DNA of 64,000 bases from Tamarix chinensis. Taxonomy: Eukaryota > Streptophyta > Magnoliopsida > Caryophyllales > Tamaricaceae. Made by a program: the position numbers and the translations under genes. Below, piece after piece: positions 49,103-60,402 of the stretch. How positions within the stretch are numbered: position 1 is the stretch's first letter; every line of letters begins with the position of its first letter. Location: the NCBI GenBank assembly GCA_030549775.1, contig CM060175.1, positions 109,856,688-109,920,687 on the forward strand, read 5' to 3'. Under the pieces are notes generated by a model. That model had not been told where the DNA came from and did no database searches. It worked only from the letters and a program-made list of their open reading frames with translations.

Positions 49103-50749
49103 ATTTGTGTAATACCCCAAAATTTTTGAAAATCTATATTTTAATAAATTACTTTTATTTGGAATAAAATTGCTTTAAGATTATTTATTTTAATTATTTT
49201 ATAGATTTTAGAGTATGTAAATTTGGATAAAAGTATTTAATAAATTAAAAATAAATATTTTGCTATTTATCATATTATGTTATTTAAATAATTTTTCAAA
49301 ACTAATATTTTACCAACTTTATCCTTTTTAAACTAAAATATTAGATTATAATAAATTAAATTATTGAATTAAATAATTTACCAAGAATATTATAGTTTAC
49401 GATTTTATAAATTAAATTAAATCATTTTTCCTATTGTTCCATTCCCTTTTTGCCCTTTTTCCCTTTTTTCCCTTCTTCTTTTCTTTTTTCTTTTTTTTTT
49501 CTTCCTCCCTCGGGCTGCCTCGCCAGACTAGCCCTCTCCCCGCGCATTGGGCCTTCGGCCCGCCTCCCCCCTTCTCTCCCTCGCGCGCCGCCCATCATGC
49601 CAGCCCACCCTCCTTTCTTTTGCCCCTGGACCGGCCAGCTGCCTTATTTCTTTCCTGCGCCGGTCTGACCGCCCTGTCCCTTTCTTCTTCTCTTTTCTTC
49701 CTCCTCCCACGCCCGACTCTTCTGCCATTGTCGAGGGCCGACCGCCACCCAACCCACCTTTTGACACCCTGCAACCCCCTCTACAACCGCCATCCATTAG
49801 TTGGCCGAAAACAGCCCTTGAACCCCTCCATTTTTCCCTCTCCTTTTCCTTCCTTCACAGCCCCTTCCCCTCGACCCTTCTCGGCAGCCAACTTCGCCGC
49901 CTTTCCGCCGCCGTCTCCGCCGCCCTATGCCGCCGTGAAACCACCCTTAGCCTCCAACTACACCCCCTCTTCACTTCTGCACCATTCCCCTGCCTTAGAA
50001 CCTCCCCTAACCACCTTCTTTCCTAGCCTAAAGACCCTAACCCGAAAATAATAAATCTTGCTCCTTCACCCCCCTTTCAAACCCTTTCACCTCTCATTTT
50101 TGCATGAAACTCACACTGCTCATACAGCGTGAGCTCCCCCTTGATTTTGGAAATCATTTAGCTAATTTTTAAGGTATAATAGTATTTTATGTTAAGTGTT
50201 TTACTAATTAAATTTTATAAAGTTTTATGCTTGGATTCTTATTTCTAACATAAAAATAATGGATATTATTTTAGGTGTTGAGTTGCTAATTATGCTTGGT
50301 AAGATTTGATATTTTGCGGAATTAAGGTAACCGTTAATCCTCCCTTAAATATATGGAAAAACGTATGCTAGCACATTAAGGGTTTAGTATGATTTTATGC
50401 ATGTTTTGTGTGCTTAGCATGATATGTATATGGTTTCTTATATTGTTTGATAAAAAGAAAAAGCATGATAACTTTTGTGCCATATGTAGGTATGTTAATT
50501 AAGGAAGGAGTTTGATTATGGGTGGAAATGTTAAATGCTTGTTTATGATGTATCATGTTGCTAATGCATGAATGATGTTATTGTTTAAGGGTATTTTAGT
50601 AATTATGCTTATGAGGTGTGTGAATTAATGTATGTAGTTGCTAATGAGTATTATGTTGAATAATGACAAGTTGGTGGACTTAGAGGATAAAAACGAAGTA
50701 TTAATATCATTATTTTATGTAGTGTTAGTAAATTCATAAAAATGGTGAA

Positions 50750-51780
50750 TAAAGGGATTGAATAGAAATTTTATAAGCGGAAAGGGTATTTCGGTAATTT
50801 TATAAGTAAAAGGGTATTTTGGTAATTTAAAAATAAAGGGGTTAAATGATAATTTATAAGTAAAGGATAAAATTATAAGTTGTGAGAAAGAAGGGTAAGA
50901 TGGTAATTTTGGAAGTAGGGGTAAAATAGTAATTTTGGATGAAGGAGGGCATTATGGTAATTGTTCAAGTAAAAAGGGCATTATGGTAATTTTGGAGGTA
51001 GAGGGGCAAAATCGTAATTTCATAAGTAAAGGGTAATATGGTAAATTTTATAAGTGAATGGTGAAGTGGTAATTTATAAGTAAAGGGGTAATATGGTAAT
51101 TTGGAAAAGAAGGGAAAAATGGTAATTATGTAAGGAAAGATAAAGATGGTAATCTTGGATGTGAAAGGGTAAAATAGTAATTTGTAAAGTAAAGGATGTA
51201 TGGTGGTAATTTTCATAAATAAAAAGATATTATGGTAAACTTGGGAGTAAGGGGTAACGTGGTAATTATGATAACGACAAAAGATAATTTAGAAATTAAA
51301 TTATGATTGCAGAAGGGCAATTGGATAAGTATGATGCTATAGAAGGGTAATTTGGTAAATTAACCAATTAAAGGGCATTATGGTAATTTTAAATATGGAC
51401 AAGGGTAAAATTGGTAATTGTAATTATGAAGAGGGGTAAATTAATTATGAGGAAGGTTAATTTGAAATTTATGATAATTGAAAAGGGTAAATGGCAAATA
51501 AAATAATTGAGAGAGGTAAAATGGTAATTATGATAAGGAGAAGGGCAATTTGGTAATTTATCCAACTCAAGGGCAATTTAGTAATTATAACAAAGGAGAA
51601 GGGCGATTTGGTAATATAACCAACCAAAAGGGAAATATGATAAGCGTATTAATTATGAGGGGTGAATGGTGATCTAAAAAGTGTAGGAGACAATTTGGTA
51701 ATCTAAAGTGGACAAGGGGTAATTTGATAATTATGCAACCTTAAGGGTAACGTGGTAATTTATTAAGTAAGGAATGGATA
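50750..51780. repeat. GGTAATTTGGTAATT-type minisatellite
   Basis: Around thirty degenerate units of 20-35 bp built on 'aaagGGTAAtaTGGTAATTt' fill the block. Related units occupy 55925-56340 in the neighbouring LTR. Confidence 0.8.
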
Positions 51781-52074
51781 CTTAACAATTATATAAGTAA
51801 AGAGAAAATGAGTAGTTTGTACCTAACACGTCTTTGAGATTGTGGAACATTAATATGATTAAATAATGCTGATTAGCCAAGTAAGAGTATCTGCTAATTA
51901 GTATGGCCTTAATGGTTTCTCTGTGATATTCTGGATAATCATCTGAATAAGAAACGATTAATGATATCAGAACGATTGAAAGTGAATAAGTATCAGATTA
52001 TCGTGCTTTTTGTGATCACCTTAATTAAGACACTATTACTTAAAGTGAAAGACCTCGAGATCGGGAATGGTGAC

Positions 52075-52099
52075 TCCTTAGGGGTCGCTACCCTAAGGA
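52075..52099 (+). other. Conserved 9-bp hairpin in the LTR
   Basis: Arms TCCTTAGGG (52075-52083) and CCCTAAGGA (52091-52099) flank the loop GTCGCTA. Counterparts are at 33865-33889 and 56677-56701, with the loop unchanged. Confidence 0.7.
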
Positions 52100-52473
52100 T
52101 GTGGTTTAGTCCACGATTATTCTGGTATTTGCTGGTGTGCCTTTGTGCCCCAGCCAGGCCCTATATCTTACTCTTCCTAGCTCTACGGACCTAGTTAGGG
52201 GGTATGCATACTTATGGATTAGGTGTCCTTGTTGGTAGGGTACTGAGTTAGCTTTATGCACCAGTACGACCAGGGTACCTTTGTATCCTTGGGTTCATGG
52301 TTGAAGGGTACTGAGTAGCTGATATGCACCGGTACGACCGGTGTACCTTTGCGTCCCGGGTTATCGATCTCCCATTCGAGGCAAATAAATATGATTGATG
52401 TGTTGATTAAAGAAAAGGAAAGATACTATTATTGAAAGTGGAATATTAATGAGCCGGGCCCAGATGATTATGA

Positions 52474-52720
52474 TATTGAGTACCGGTCCACCGGTTATAA
52501 TAGTGGTCCAGGAGCGTGTTGCCCTGGTATGTGATATTGAGTACTGGTCCACCGGATATAATAGTGGTCCAGGAGCGTGTTGCCCTGGTATGTGATTATG
52601 AGTACCGATCCACCGGATATAATAGTGGTCCAGGAGCGTGTTGCCCTGGTATGTGATTATGAGTACCGGTCCACCGGTTATAATAGTGGCCGGGAGCGTT
52701 GTGCCCTGGATGATGATTTT
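52474..52720. repeat. 61-bp tandem repeat, four copies
   Basis: The GAGTAC/T start recurs at 52478, 52539, 52600 and 52661, an exact 61-bp period. Each unit contains a GGTCCACCGG, ATAATAGTGG and GGAGCGTGTTGCCCTGG series. The minus-strand frame 52361-52738 is only this repeat translated. Confidence 0.9.
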
Positions 52721-53517
52721 ATATATATTCCGGTCCACCAGCTAAAATAGTGGGGGTCCCGAACTCAATAAAATCAGTTATGTATGTGAATAAGGTTATG
52801 GAAAAATACTAATCACTTATAGTGGAACACCATGTGAGTCGGGGCCAGACCGGTCCACCGGCAAATAATAGTGGTCAGGTGCGTTCTGCCCTGTGTGTTT
52901 ATCTTCCGGTCCACTGGCAATAATAGTGGTTAGATGCGTTCTGCCCTGAGTGTATACTTTCCGGTCCACCGGCTATAATAGTGGGGTTCTCGCACTCACA
53001 TGGATATAAAATATGATATTGATTGAATGATGATGGAATAATGGCTTAAGGTCAGAATGTACTGATCTTACACTATGACATGGCTTAAGGCCCAAAGATA
53101 TCGATCGTGAATTATAACTTGTGTTACGTGTTATTGTTATGTATGCACCTCTCATTATTTATGTGCGTGACTTGCATTATGTGCCGTATGCGGGCCTGTC
53201 TTTAAGTGTGGTATTAAAGGGTTACTCAGTACCGTAGTACTGAAGGGATTCCCTTTATAGGGCCCCTGCCTATTCAATGGGCAGTGCCCTTGTAGGTATT
53301 TTCAGGTGCTACTCAAGTGAGTTACGGGAAGGAGAGTAAGGAATTTTCCGGTATCGTTAGCTTTTTCTCTTTCTCATTTAAATTCTTGGTTTTAAATATT
53401 AACGTTGTTAAAGTAACCACCGTTGGTGGATTTTATTCTTGTGAACGATTTGATGCGCTACTTAGATTTGTGTGTGTTGAATTTCTTTCAAGCTGTATTT
53501 CATTTTCTTAGCCTTAG

Positions 53518-53563
53518 CACTTGGTACTGGAACAGTATGAGTGAACCGGTCTGGTACTAAGTG
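53518..53563 (+). other. Conserved 3'-terminal hairpin of the LTR
   Basis: ACTTGGTAC (53519-53527) pairs with GTACTAAGT (53554-53562) with one G-T pair, and adjoining bases extend the stem to about 12 bp. The same structure occurs at 57972-58015 and, less perfectly, 39578-39621, always about 100 bp before the LTR end. It could shape the transcript 3' end. Confidence 0.6.
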
Positions 53564-53668
53564 TGGCGGTAATACTCCCAAAGTTCACGTTTTATTTATC
53601 TGCTTCCGCAATTATCTTTTAATAAAACGAAATTTTTCAGTAGTGAATTTTGGGGGTGTTACAATTTG

Positions 53669-54512
53669 ATATTCGATAAATTAATTCAATATTTGAATCA
53701 ATTTGATTTAAAAATAATAATTAATTAATCTAGTATTTTTATTCGTATCAAATAATTGATTCAGTCAACAAAAAAAAATTGAATGTTTAATCATACAAAT
53801 ATAAATAATATTTGATCTAATAAATTATGTGCACATACACAACACACATATAAATTCTATAAATTAGCTATTTTTAGCCAATTTCATACTTTTTAATTAA
53901 TATTTTATTAAATATTTAAATATTATTAGAAATATGAAAATTTTATTTGATTATAATACAATTTAATATTCAAACCAAATCATTATATCATATATCAGTT
54001 GAAATTGAATCGATTTATTATCTCTTAATCTTCTTATCTGATATTTATTATTTATGATCTATTAAAAAAATTAAATATTTGACAATTTATTTATGATTCA
54101 ATTAAAAAAATATTAAATATCTAAAAATATTTAAAACACCAATTGTTCGATTTGTAAACACCCGAGACTTCCACGATACTATGTATAAAATAAGAGAACC
54201 GTCAGCAATGAATCACCAACATACAACGTACTAGTTAGGAATTGCCCACAACATTGTAACCTCTCTATAAAATAATAGTAAGAACATAAATACATTTGAT
54301 AAATTATAAGTTTTATTATTGCATATAGAATAAGGAGGGTTAATCACTATCATAACATACCTCAAGCTCTTCTTGTGAAAAAAATAAGATATATATATAT
54401 ATATATATATATATATGGATCTTGATGAGATGTATGTAATTATGTGATTTTTGTGAACTCTTGAATTAGTAAATATAGTAGTAATTTCTTTTTTAGAGTG
54501 TTAAAACTTATA
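53669..54512. other. AT-rich spacer between two solo LTRs
   Basis: There is no tRNA primer-binding site after 53663, no coding frame, and an (AT)n tract at about 54391-54416. It is therefore not the internal region of a composite element. Confidence 0.6.
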
Positions 54513-57500
54513 TGTAATCCCCCAAATTTTTAAAAAGCCTATAATTTAATAAATAGCTTTTATTTGGGATAAATTAATTTTTGAAATTATTTAATTTAAT
54601 TATTTTATGCATTTTCGAGCATATAAAATTGGATGGAAATATTTAATAAATTAAAATAAATATATTATTATTTTATCATAATCATTTTTATTTGAATAAA
54701 TTCCCAAACTAATATTTTTCCTAAAATTAATCTTTTTAAACCCATGTATTTAATTATATTAAATTAAATTATTAAATTTATTTATCTACCAAAAATATTA
54801 CATTCTATTATTTTATTTTTCCTTTTTCCCCCTTCTTTCTACTTTTTTTTTCTCCTTTTTTCCCTTTTCTCCTTTATTTCTTTTTCCTTTTTCTTTCCTT
54901 CGAGTTGCCAGGCCACGGGCTACCCCCTCCTCGCGCTTGGGCCGCATGCCCGCTTCTTTTCCTTCCTTCCTTCTTCTCCCACACGCATCGGCCAGCCCAA
55001 CCTCTTCTCTTTTCTTTCCTTTTCCCCCCGACAGATCCACCTACCCCTTTCTCTCCCTCGCCTTTTTCTTCTCCTCAACGGCTCCTTCCTGCCCCATTTT
55101 TGAACACTCTTCTGCCCCAAACACCCTTGTTTTACACCGCCACCCCCTCCGCCTCACTAGCCACCTACACCACCTACCACCCCTTACCTCATCCCTGCAC
55201 CACCACAACACCCCTCGAGCCACCCTATAGCCCACCTCCTCCCTTTCATCTTCTTTTTCTTCTTTCTCGACAACCACCCTACACCTCCTCCTTTCGCCAT
55301 CTCTACTGCCACTAAGATTGCTAAACCCCTCCCTACAATCTCCCCTACCACCCCCACACTCCCTTAGCCGAGACAAACCTCTTCACCCCCTCATTTTCCT
55401 CCTCCCTTTTCCTTCCTTCTCAGCCACCTCCACCTCTACAACCACCTTCGCAGCCCCGCTACCGCCGCCCTTGGCCATAGACAACCCATCCACGGCCACC
55501 ACCTACACCCCTTCTCCACCCATACACCTTTCCCTTGCCCTAAATCTCCCTCACCTACTCTCTTTCCTAGCCCTAAAACCCTAACCCAAAATTGGCTCCC
55601 CCTTCTTCCTTTTATGCCATTTTCGATCCTTTCCTCCCTTGATTTGCATGCAGCTCGTGCTACATGAGCAGTGTGAGTTGTTGCATGCATTTGTCTAATT
55701 TGGTTAATAAATTTTAAGGTATAATAATATTTAAGTTAAGTATTTCATTAATTAAGTTTTTATAAAGTCTTATACGTTTGGTTTTCTTATTTCTAATATG
55801 ATAAGTATTGATATTATTTTTAGGTATTGGTTTTGCTAATCAAAGCTTGAATCTTTAAATGGGATACCGATAAGGTTCGATTTTTGTAGGAATTAAGGTA
55901 ATCGTTAAACCCCACTTAAAGGTATGGTAATTATGATAATGGAGAAGGGCAAGATGGTAATTATGATAATAGAGAATGATAATTTGGTAATTATGATAAT
56001 AGAGAAGGGAAATTTGGTAATTTAACCAACTAAAGGGTAATTTGGTAATTATGATAATGGAGAAGGGCAAATTGGTAATTATGGTAATGGAGAAGGGTAA
56101 TTTGGTAATTTAACCATTTAAATGGTAGCTTGGTAATTATAACAAATGAGAAGGACAATTTGGTAATCTAACCAACCAAATGAAAATATGATAAGTGCAA
56201 TAATTATGAAGGATGATTTGGTGACCTAATAAATGTGGGAGATAACTTGGTAACCTAAACCAAGCAAGGGGTAATTTGGTAATTATGCAACATGAAGGGT
56301 AATATGGTAAATTGGCAAGTAGAGAAGGGGTGACTTAATAATTATTCAAGCAAGGGGGTAATCAATAACCTATATCGAATATGTCGTTGTGATAACGAAG
56401 TTGCATAATAAGACTCAAGTAACATTGAATAGCAAGATAAGGGTATTTGACAATTAGTAAGTATCACGAGAATGAATCCTAAATTGGAACTGGATGAGAT
56501 TATGATGGCCTTAATGATTCCTCTAAGTTATCTTGGATAGCCATATGAATAAGGAATACCTAATGATATCAGAATGATTGAAAGTGAATAAGTATCTGAT
56601 TGTTGTGGTTTTCATGATCACCTTAATTAAGACATTAATAATTAAAATGAAAAACCTCGAGATCAAGAATGATGGCTCTTTAGGGGTCGCTACCTTAAAG
56701 ACGTGGTTTAGCCCACGGTTATTCTAGTATTTTCTTGTGTGCCTTTGTACCCTAGTCAAGCCCTATATCTTACTTTATTTAGCTATACGAACCTACCTAG
56801 GGGGTATGCATACTTATGGATTAGGTGTCCTTGCCGGTAGGGGAGTAAGTTAGTTGTATGTACCAATATGACCAGGGTACCTTTGTGTCCCTGAGTTTAT
56901 AGTTGAAGGTACCGAGTAGCTTTTATGCACCAGTGCAACCAGTGTAGATTTGTATCCCGAGATCTTAATCTCTCCATCGAGGCAAATAAATGGAATTGTT
57001 GTGATGATTAAAAAGGGAAACCACTAATCGTGAAAGTGAAAGACTAATGAGTCAGGCATAGTTGAATTATATTATGAGTACCAATCCACCGGATATAATA
57101 GTGGCTCACGAGTTTGGCTTTGGATGATGTTTATGAGTACTGATCCACCGGATATAATAGTGGCCCAGGTGCGTGTTGCCCTTGATGATGTATATCTATA
57201 TTTTGGTCCACCAGCTATAATAGTGGGGGTCCCAAGCTCAATAAATTATATTTGGTTGTGAATAAATTGTGGAAAAATACTAATCACTTATAGTGGAACA
57301 CCCTGTTAGTCGGGGCCAGACCGGTCAACCGGCGAATAATAGTGGCTAGGAGCGTTCTGCCCTAGAGATCGATCCATCGACAATAATAGTGGCCAGGAGT
57401 GTTCTACCCTGTATGTATTCCGGTCCACTGGCTATAATTGTGGGGTTTTCACACTCACACAGATATTTATAATCTGATATGATTGATAATGATGGACTAA

Positions 57501-58116
57501 GGGCTTAAGGCCTAGAAGTATCAATTGTTCTTTATGGGCTATTAATATTTGATTGATTTATTAAGTATGTGGATGTATGAATGTGGATATTAAGTATTTA
57601 CCTGTCATTATGTATGTATGTAGTATCATGTGTTGCATTGCGGGCCTGCTGTTAGATGTGTTTTAAAGGGTTACTCAGTATCGTAGTAATGAAGGGTTCC
57701 ATTTGTGGGGCTCCTGCCTATTCAATGGGTAGTGTCCCTTGTAGGTCCTTTTCAGGTGCTATTCAGGCGAGCTCTTAGGAAAGAGCGTAAGGTACTATCC
57801 AGAATATCCTGGGAGTGTACTCTTTCTCATTTAAAATTTATGGTTTCAATGTATTTTTTGATTTGTAACTACCACTGGTGGATTTTATTATTGTAAAGTG
57901 TTGTGTACGCTACTCTATTTTAAATATGTTTGAGTTTCTTGTAAGTTGTACTTTTCTCTTTTAGCCTTAGCACTTGGTACTGGAACGGTAGGAGTGAACC
58001 GGTCTGGTACTAAGTGTGGTAGTAATATCCCCAGAATTCACATCTTTGTTATTTCTCTTTCGCTGATTATTTTAATAAAACGAAATTTTTTAGTACTGAA
58101 TTTTGGGGGTGTTACA
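54513..58116 (+). mobile_element. 3.6-kb solo LTR, same subfamily
   Basis: It starts TGTAATCCCCCAAATTTTT and ends TTTTGGGGGTGTTACA. Flanking pentamers TTATA and TTTAT are similar but not identical. The module order is that of the 49.1-kb LTR: T/C block 54820-55620, minisatellite 55925-56340, hairpin 56677-56701, core repeats 57080-57440, terminal hairpin 57972-58015. It is closest to the 49.1-kb unit; for example, the 160 bp at the 3' ends match with few changes. No gag-pol is present, and the frames in 54813-55690 are translations of the T/C block. Confidence 0.75.
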
Positions 58117-58149
58117 TTTATCGAGCATAGACTAACTTCTATTCCAGAG

Positions 58150-58780
58150 ATCAAATGGTGATTTTCTAGAGAATTCAAGTCAAATTCTTTCATAAAAATG
58201 ATTGAACACAAGAAAGGAATGACAAATTAGTACAGGAAGTAAATCTCCAAGCCATGTATTGATAGCTTAGAATGAATCATACATTCTAGAGTTGTATAGA
58301 GGAGAGAGGAAAAATAAGACAAAGGGTGAGGTCATCCTCCCCTTCTTATGTCCAAATCAAACCTTGGTATTTGCTCTAGGCAAAAATTAAAGGTGGATAA
58401 ATGATCCAAAGAGTTAAGGATTACTCAAGAATAAATCAAATTTAGATTAACAATGTTCCATTTTATGAAAGAAATGTTTTAGAAAAATCAAGCTTCAAAA
58501 AATATTTATCTCGACAAACTAGTTAATCAATTTGGTCAAACTAGTTGATCGGTTTCCTAAATTAATTGATTAATTCTATCGAACCAAACCCAATGATGAA
58601 TATGATGGATCGGTTGATCGATTTATAGAATTAATCGACCAGTACACTAAGAAAACTCATTTTACTCAATTTTCCATACTTTTCCTACTCTTTATTAAAT
58701 CAAACTCAAATTATGGTTCAAATCAAGATCAAACATCATCCAAATTTTATTAAACACAAAAATTCTTGTTGTATAAATAT
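58150..58780 (-). repeat. Dispersed repeat, copy 2
   Basis: This is the inverted counterpart of 43290-43740, with the series of TTGATCGGTT/CTAGTTAATC words at 58500-58640. Non-coding. Confidence 0.65.
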
Positions 58781-58789
58781 TACCCATAA

Positions 58790-60402
58790 GGGGGATGGCA
58801 CACAACCTTTTAACTTTTGAGCATGTTATTGTTGTTTTAAATTTAATTTTATGATACCATTGTGTCCATTAATGTTTCAAAGTAAAATTTATATGTTTAG
58901 TTTTAACTAAGCTTAGGTTTATTTATAATTCTTGTAAGTTTAAACACGTTTATAGGTAGTTTTGGTATTTCACATGTATGAAGAGTTTTTTGTTAATTTT
59001 ATAAAAAGAAAAAAATCTGAGTGTTCTAATGTGTTTTTCATGAGTTAATTCCTTATATATTGAATTTTATAGTTAATCTATGTTTTTAGAGGTTTAGGGG
59101 TAATTTTATTTTTTTTACTTGCATTCTAATTTCTCTAAAATATTATTTAGACTTTAAAGCGTTCTTAATGTTATAATTTAGCTTTAGCTAAATATTGGTA
59201 ACTTTTTACAAGTGCATAGCATTTCTTTATTTTATAACTTTTGAAGTGAATAAGGGAAAATTGAATATTTCACAAAAAGCCGAATTAGTGTGAACTTAGG
59301 GGTGATGGATGAATATTAACCATTAACCACTGACATTAACTTCTCAGGAATAATATTTTATCATGAATAGTCATTTAAAATAAATACTAATTACCTTGAA
59401 TAATGTTCCCAAAAAATATCTTTAACAAATTTTCTTAAGTGTGTGAGTCAGCACAACAACCAATAAACCAAATGTCTAGTCAATCAATAAATAACCATCT
59501 CTTCAAGGAGACTTAACACATGGTCACCACAACTAAGAAACTCAATACATGACCATCACGACTAAGAAACTCAACACATGACCAACTCAAAATGTGGCCT
59601 TCAAGGCAAGGAAACTCAACGAATAACCATTATGGATAAGAAACTCAAAATATAGCCATCACAGTTAGGAAACTCAACACATGGTCATCATGGCTAGGAG
59701 ACTTAAAACATTTCACACAATTCCACTATTTGTCAAACTCTAACACATCTTATTCATGGTCCAAAATATTTAAGCATTCCAAGACATGCTTAGAAAATAC
59801 ACTATAGCCCAACATCAACTTATATACATAACTCATACATCTCAAAATAAGGACACAATTAAAGAGCATGCGTATTAACTAAAATTCACTTGTATCATAT
59901 TTCTCACACATATAATCAATATATATGTCATCTAACCTCAATCACATATTGATATCACTATATCAAACATAATACATACCTTATTACATATCACATAAAG
60001 AGTAAGCGTATTAACCAAAATTCCAACATAAGAAAACATAGCATATCATCTCAATCATGCTTCTTCCACAAGAAATGTAAGTAATGATGTACCTATGTAC
60101 AAAGATAGATAGGATCAAGAAAGAAGAACCACTAGCTTTAGAATCCACCAAAACACTCTTATATTTCACCTTTAAAGCATCATAAAGACTAAATAAAAAG
60201 GGATATCTTCGTCTGACCAATTTCAATATGAAGACCTCTCTAATTAAGGTCTTGATCCTGGAATGCAAATTCTTTGAGTCCACCTAATCAATTCAAATTG
60301 GTGGTGTTAATATGATATTATTTAGGTCATCAATTTAAGTGACAATAATCATACCAATGACCAATTTTACAAAATCATTAATGAATTTTCCCAAAATATA
60401 AC
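58790..60402. other. AT-rich stretch with a minisatellite
   Basis: No gene is recognised. The minus-strand frame at 60011-60283 (90 codons) shows no family features. The 29-bp minisatellite is listed separately. Confidence 0.45.
59492..59710. repeat. 29-bp minisatellite, seven copies plus a partial
   Basis: Units start at 59492, 59521, 59550, (partial 59579-59594), 59595, 59624, 59653 and 59682. The consensus begins TGACCATCACGACTAAGAAA and ends CTCAACACA. Confidence 0.85.

Larger units (their letters stand above)
49103..53668 (+). mobile_element. 4.56-kb solo LTR with perfect 5-bp target duplication
   Basis: The LTR runs from 49108 (TGTAATACCCCAAAA) to 53663 (TTTTGGGGGTGTTACA), with TG...CA termini in a short inverted repeat. 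ATTTG at 49103-49107 is repeated exactly at 53664-53668, as left by retroviral-type integration. Modules: AT-rich leader, T/C block 49430-50100, (TA)GGGTAATTTGGTAATT minisatellite 50750-51780, hairpin 52075-52099, 61-bp repeats 52474-52720, further core repeats 52850-52990, terminal hairpin 53518-53563. There is no primer-binding site or gag-pol next to it, so this is a solo LTR. The TGTAACACCCC-type terminus suggests Ty3/gypsy, possibly the Tekay/Del lineage (inference). Frames 49434-50051 are low-complexity. Confidence 0.85.

Noticed and set aside
49434..50051. 205-codon open frame, the longest in the window
   Set aside because: Pro/Ser/Phe-rich low complexity in the T/C block of the solo LTR, with competing frames in the same bases and no domain.
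50965..51216. Minus-strand frame with repeated YPFTYK-like motifs
   Set aside because: Translation of the GGTAATT minisatellite.
52474..52720. CRISPR-like array
   Set aside because: The repeats are contiguous 61-bp units without unique spacers, in plant nuclear DNA.
52361..52738. 125-codon minus-strand frame with repeated motifs
   Set aside because: It is the 61-bp tandem repeat read through; unit length and sequence explain the apparent protein repeat.
53664..54512. Internal region of a composite element with the two flanking LTRs as its ends
   Set aside because: There is no primer-binding site or polypurine tract, and the left LTR has its own perfect target duplication on both sides.
54905..55584. 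Several frames of 88-136 codons
   Set aside because: T/C-rich LTR block; no recognisable protein features.
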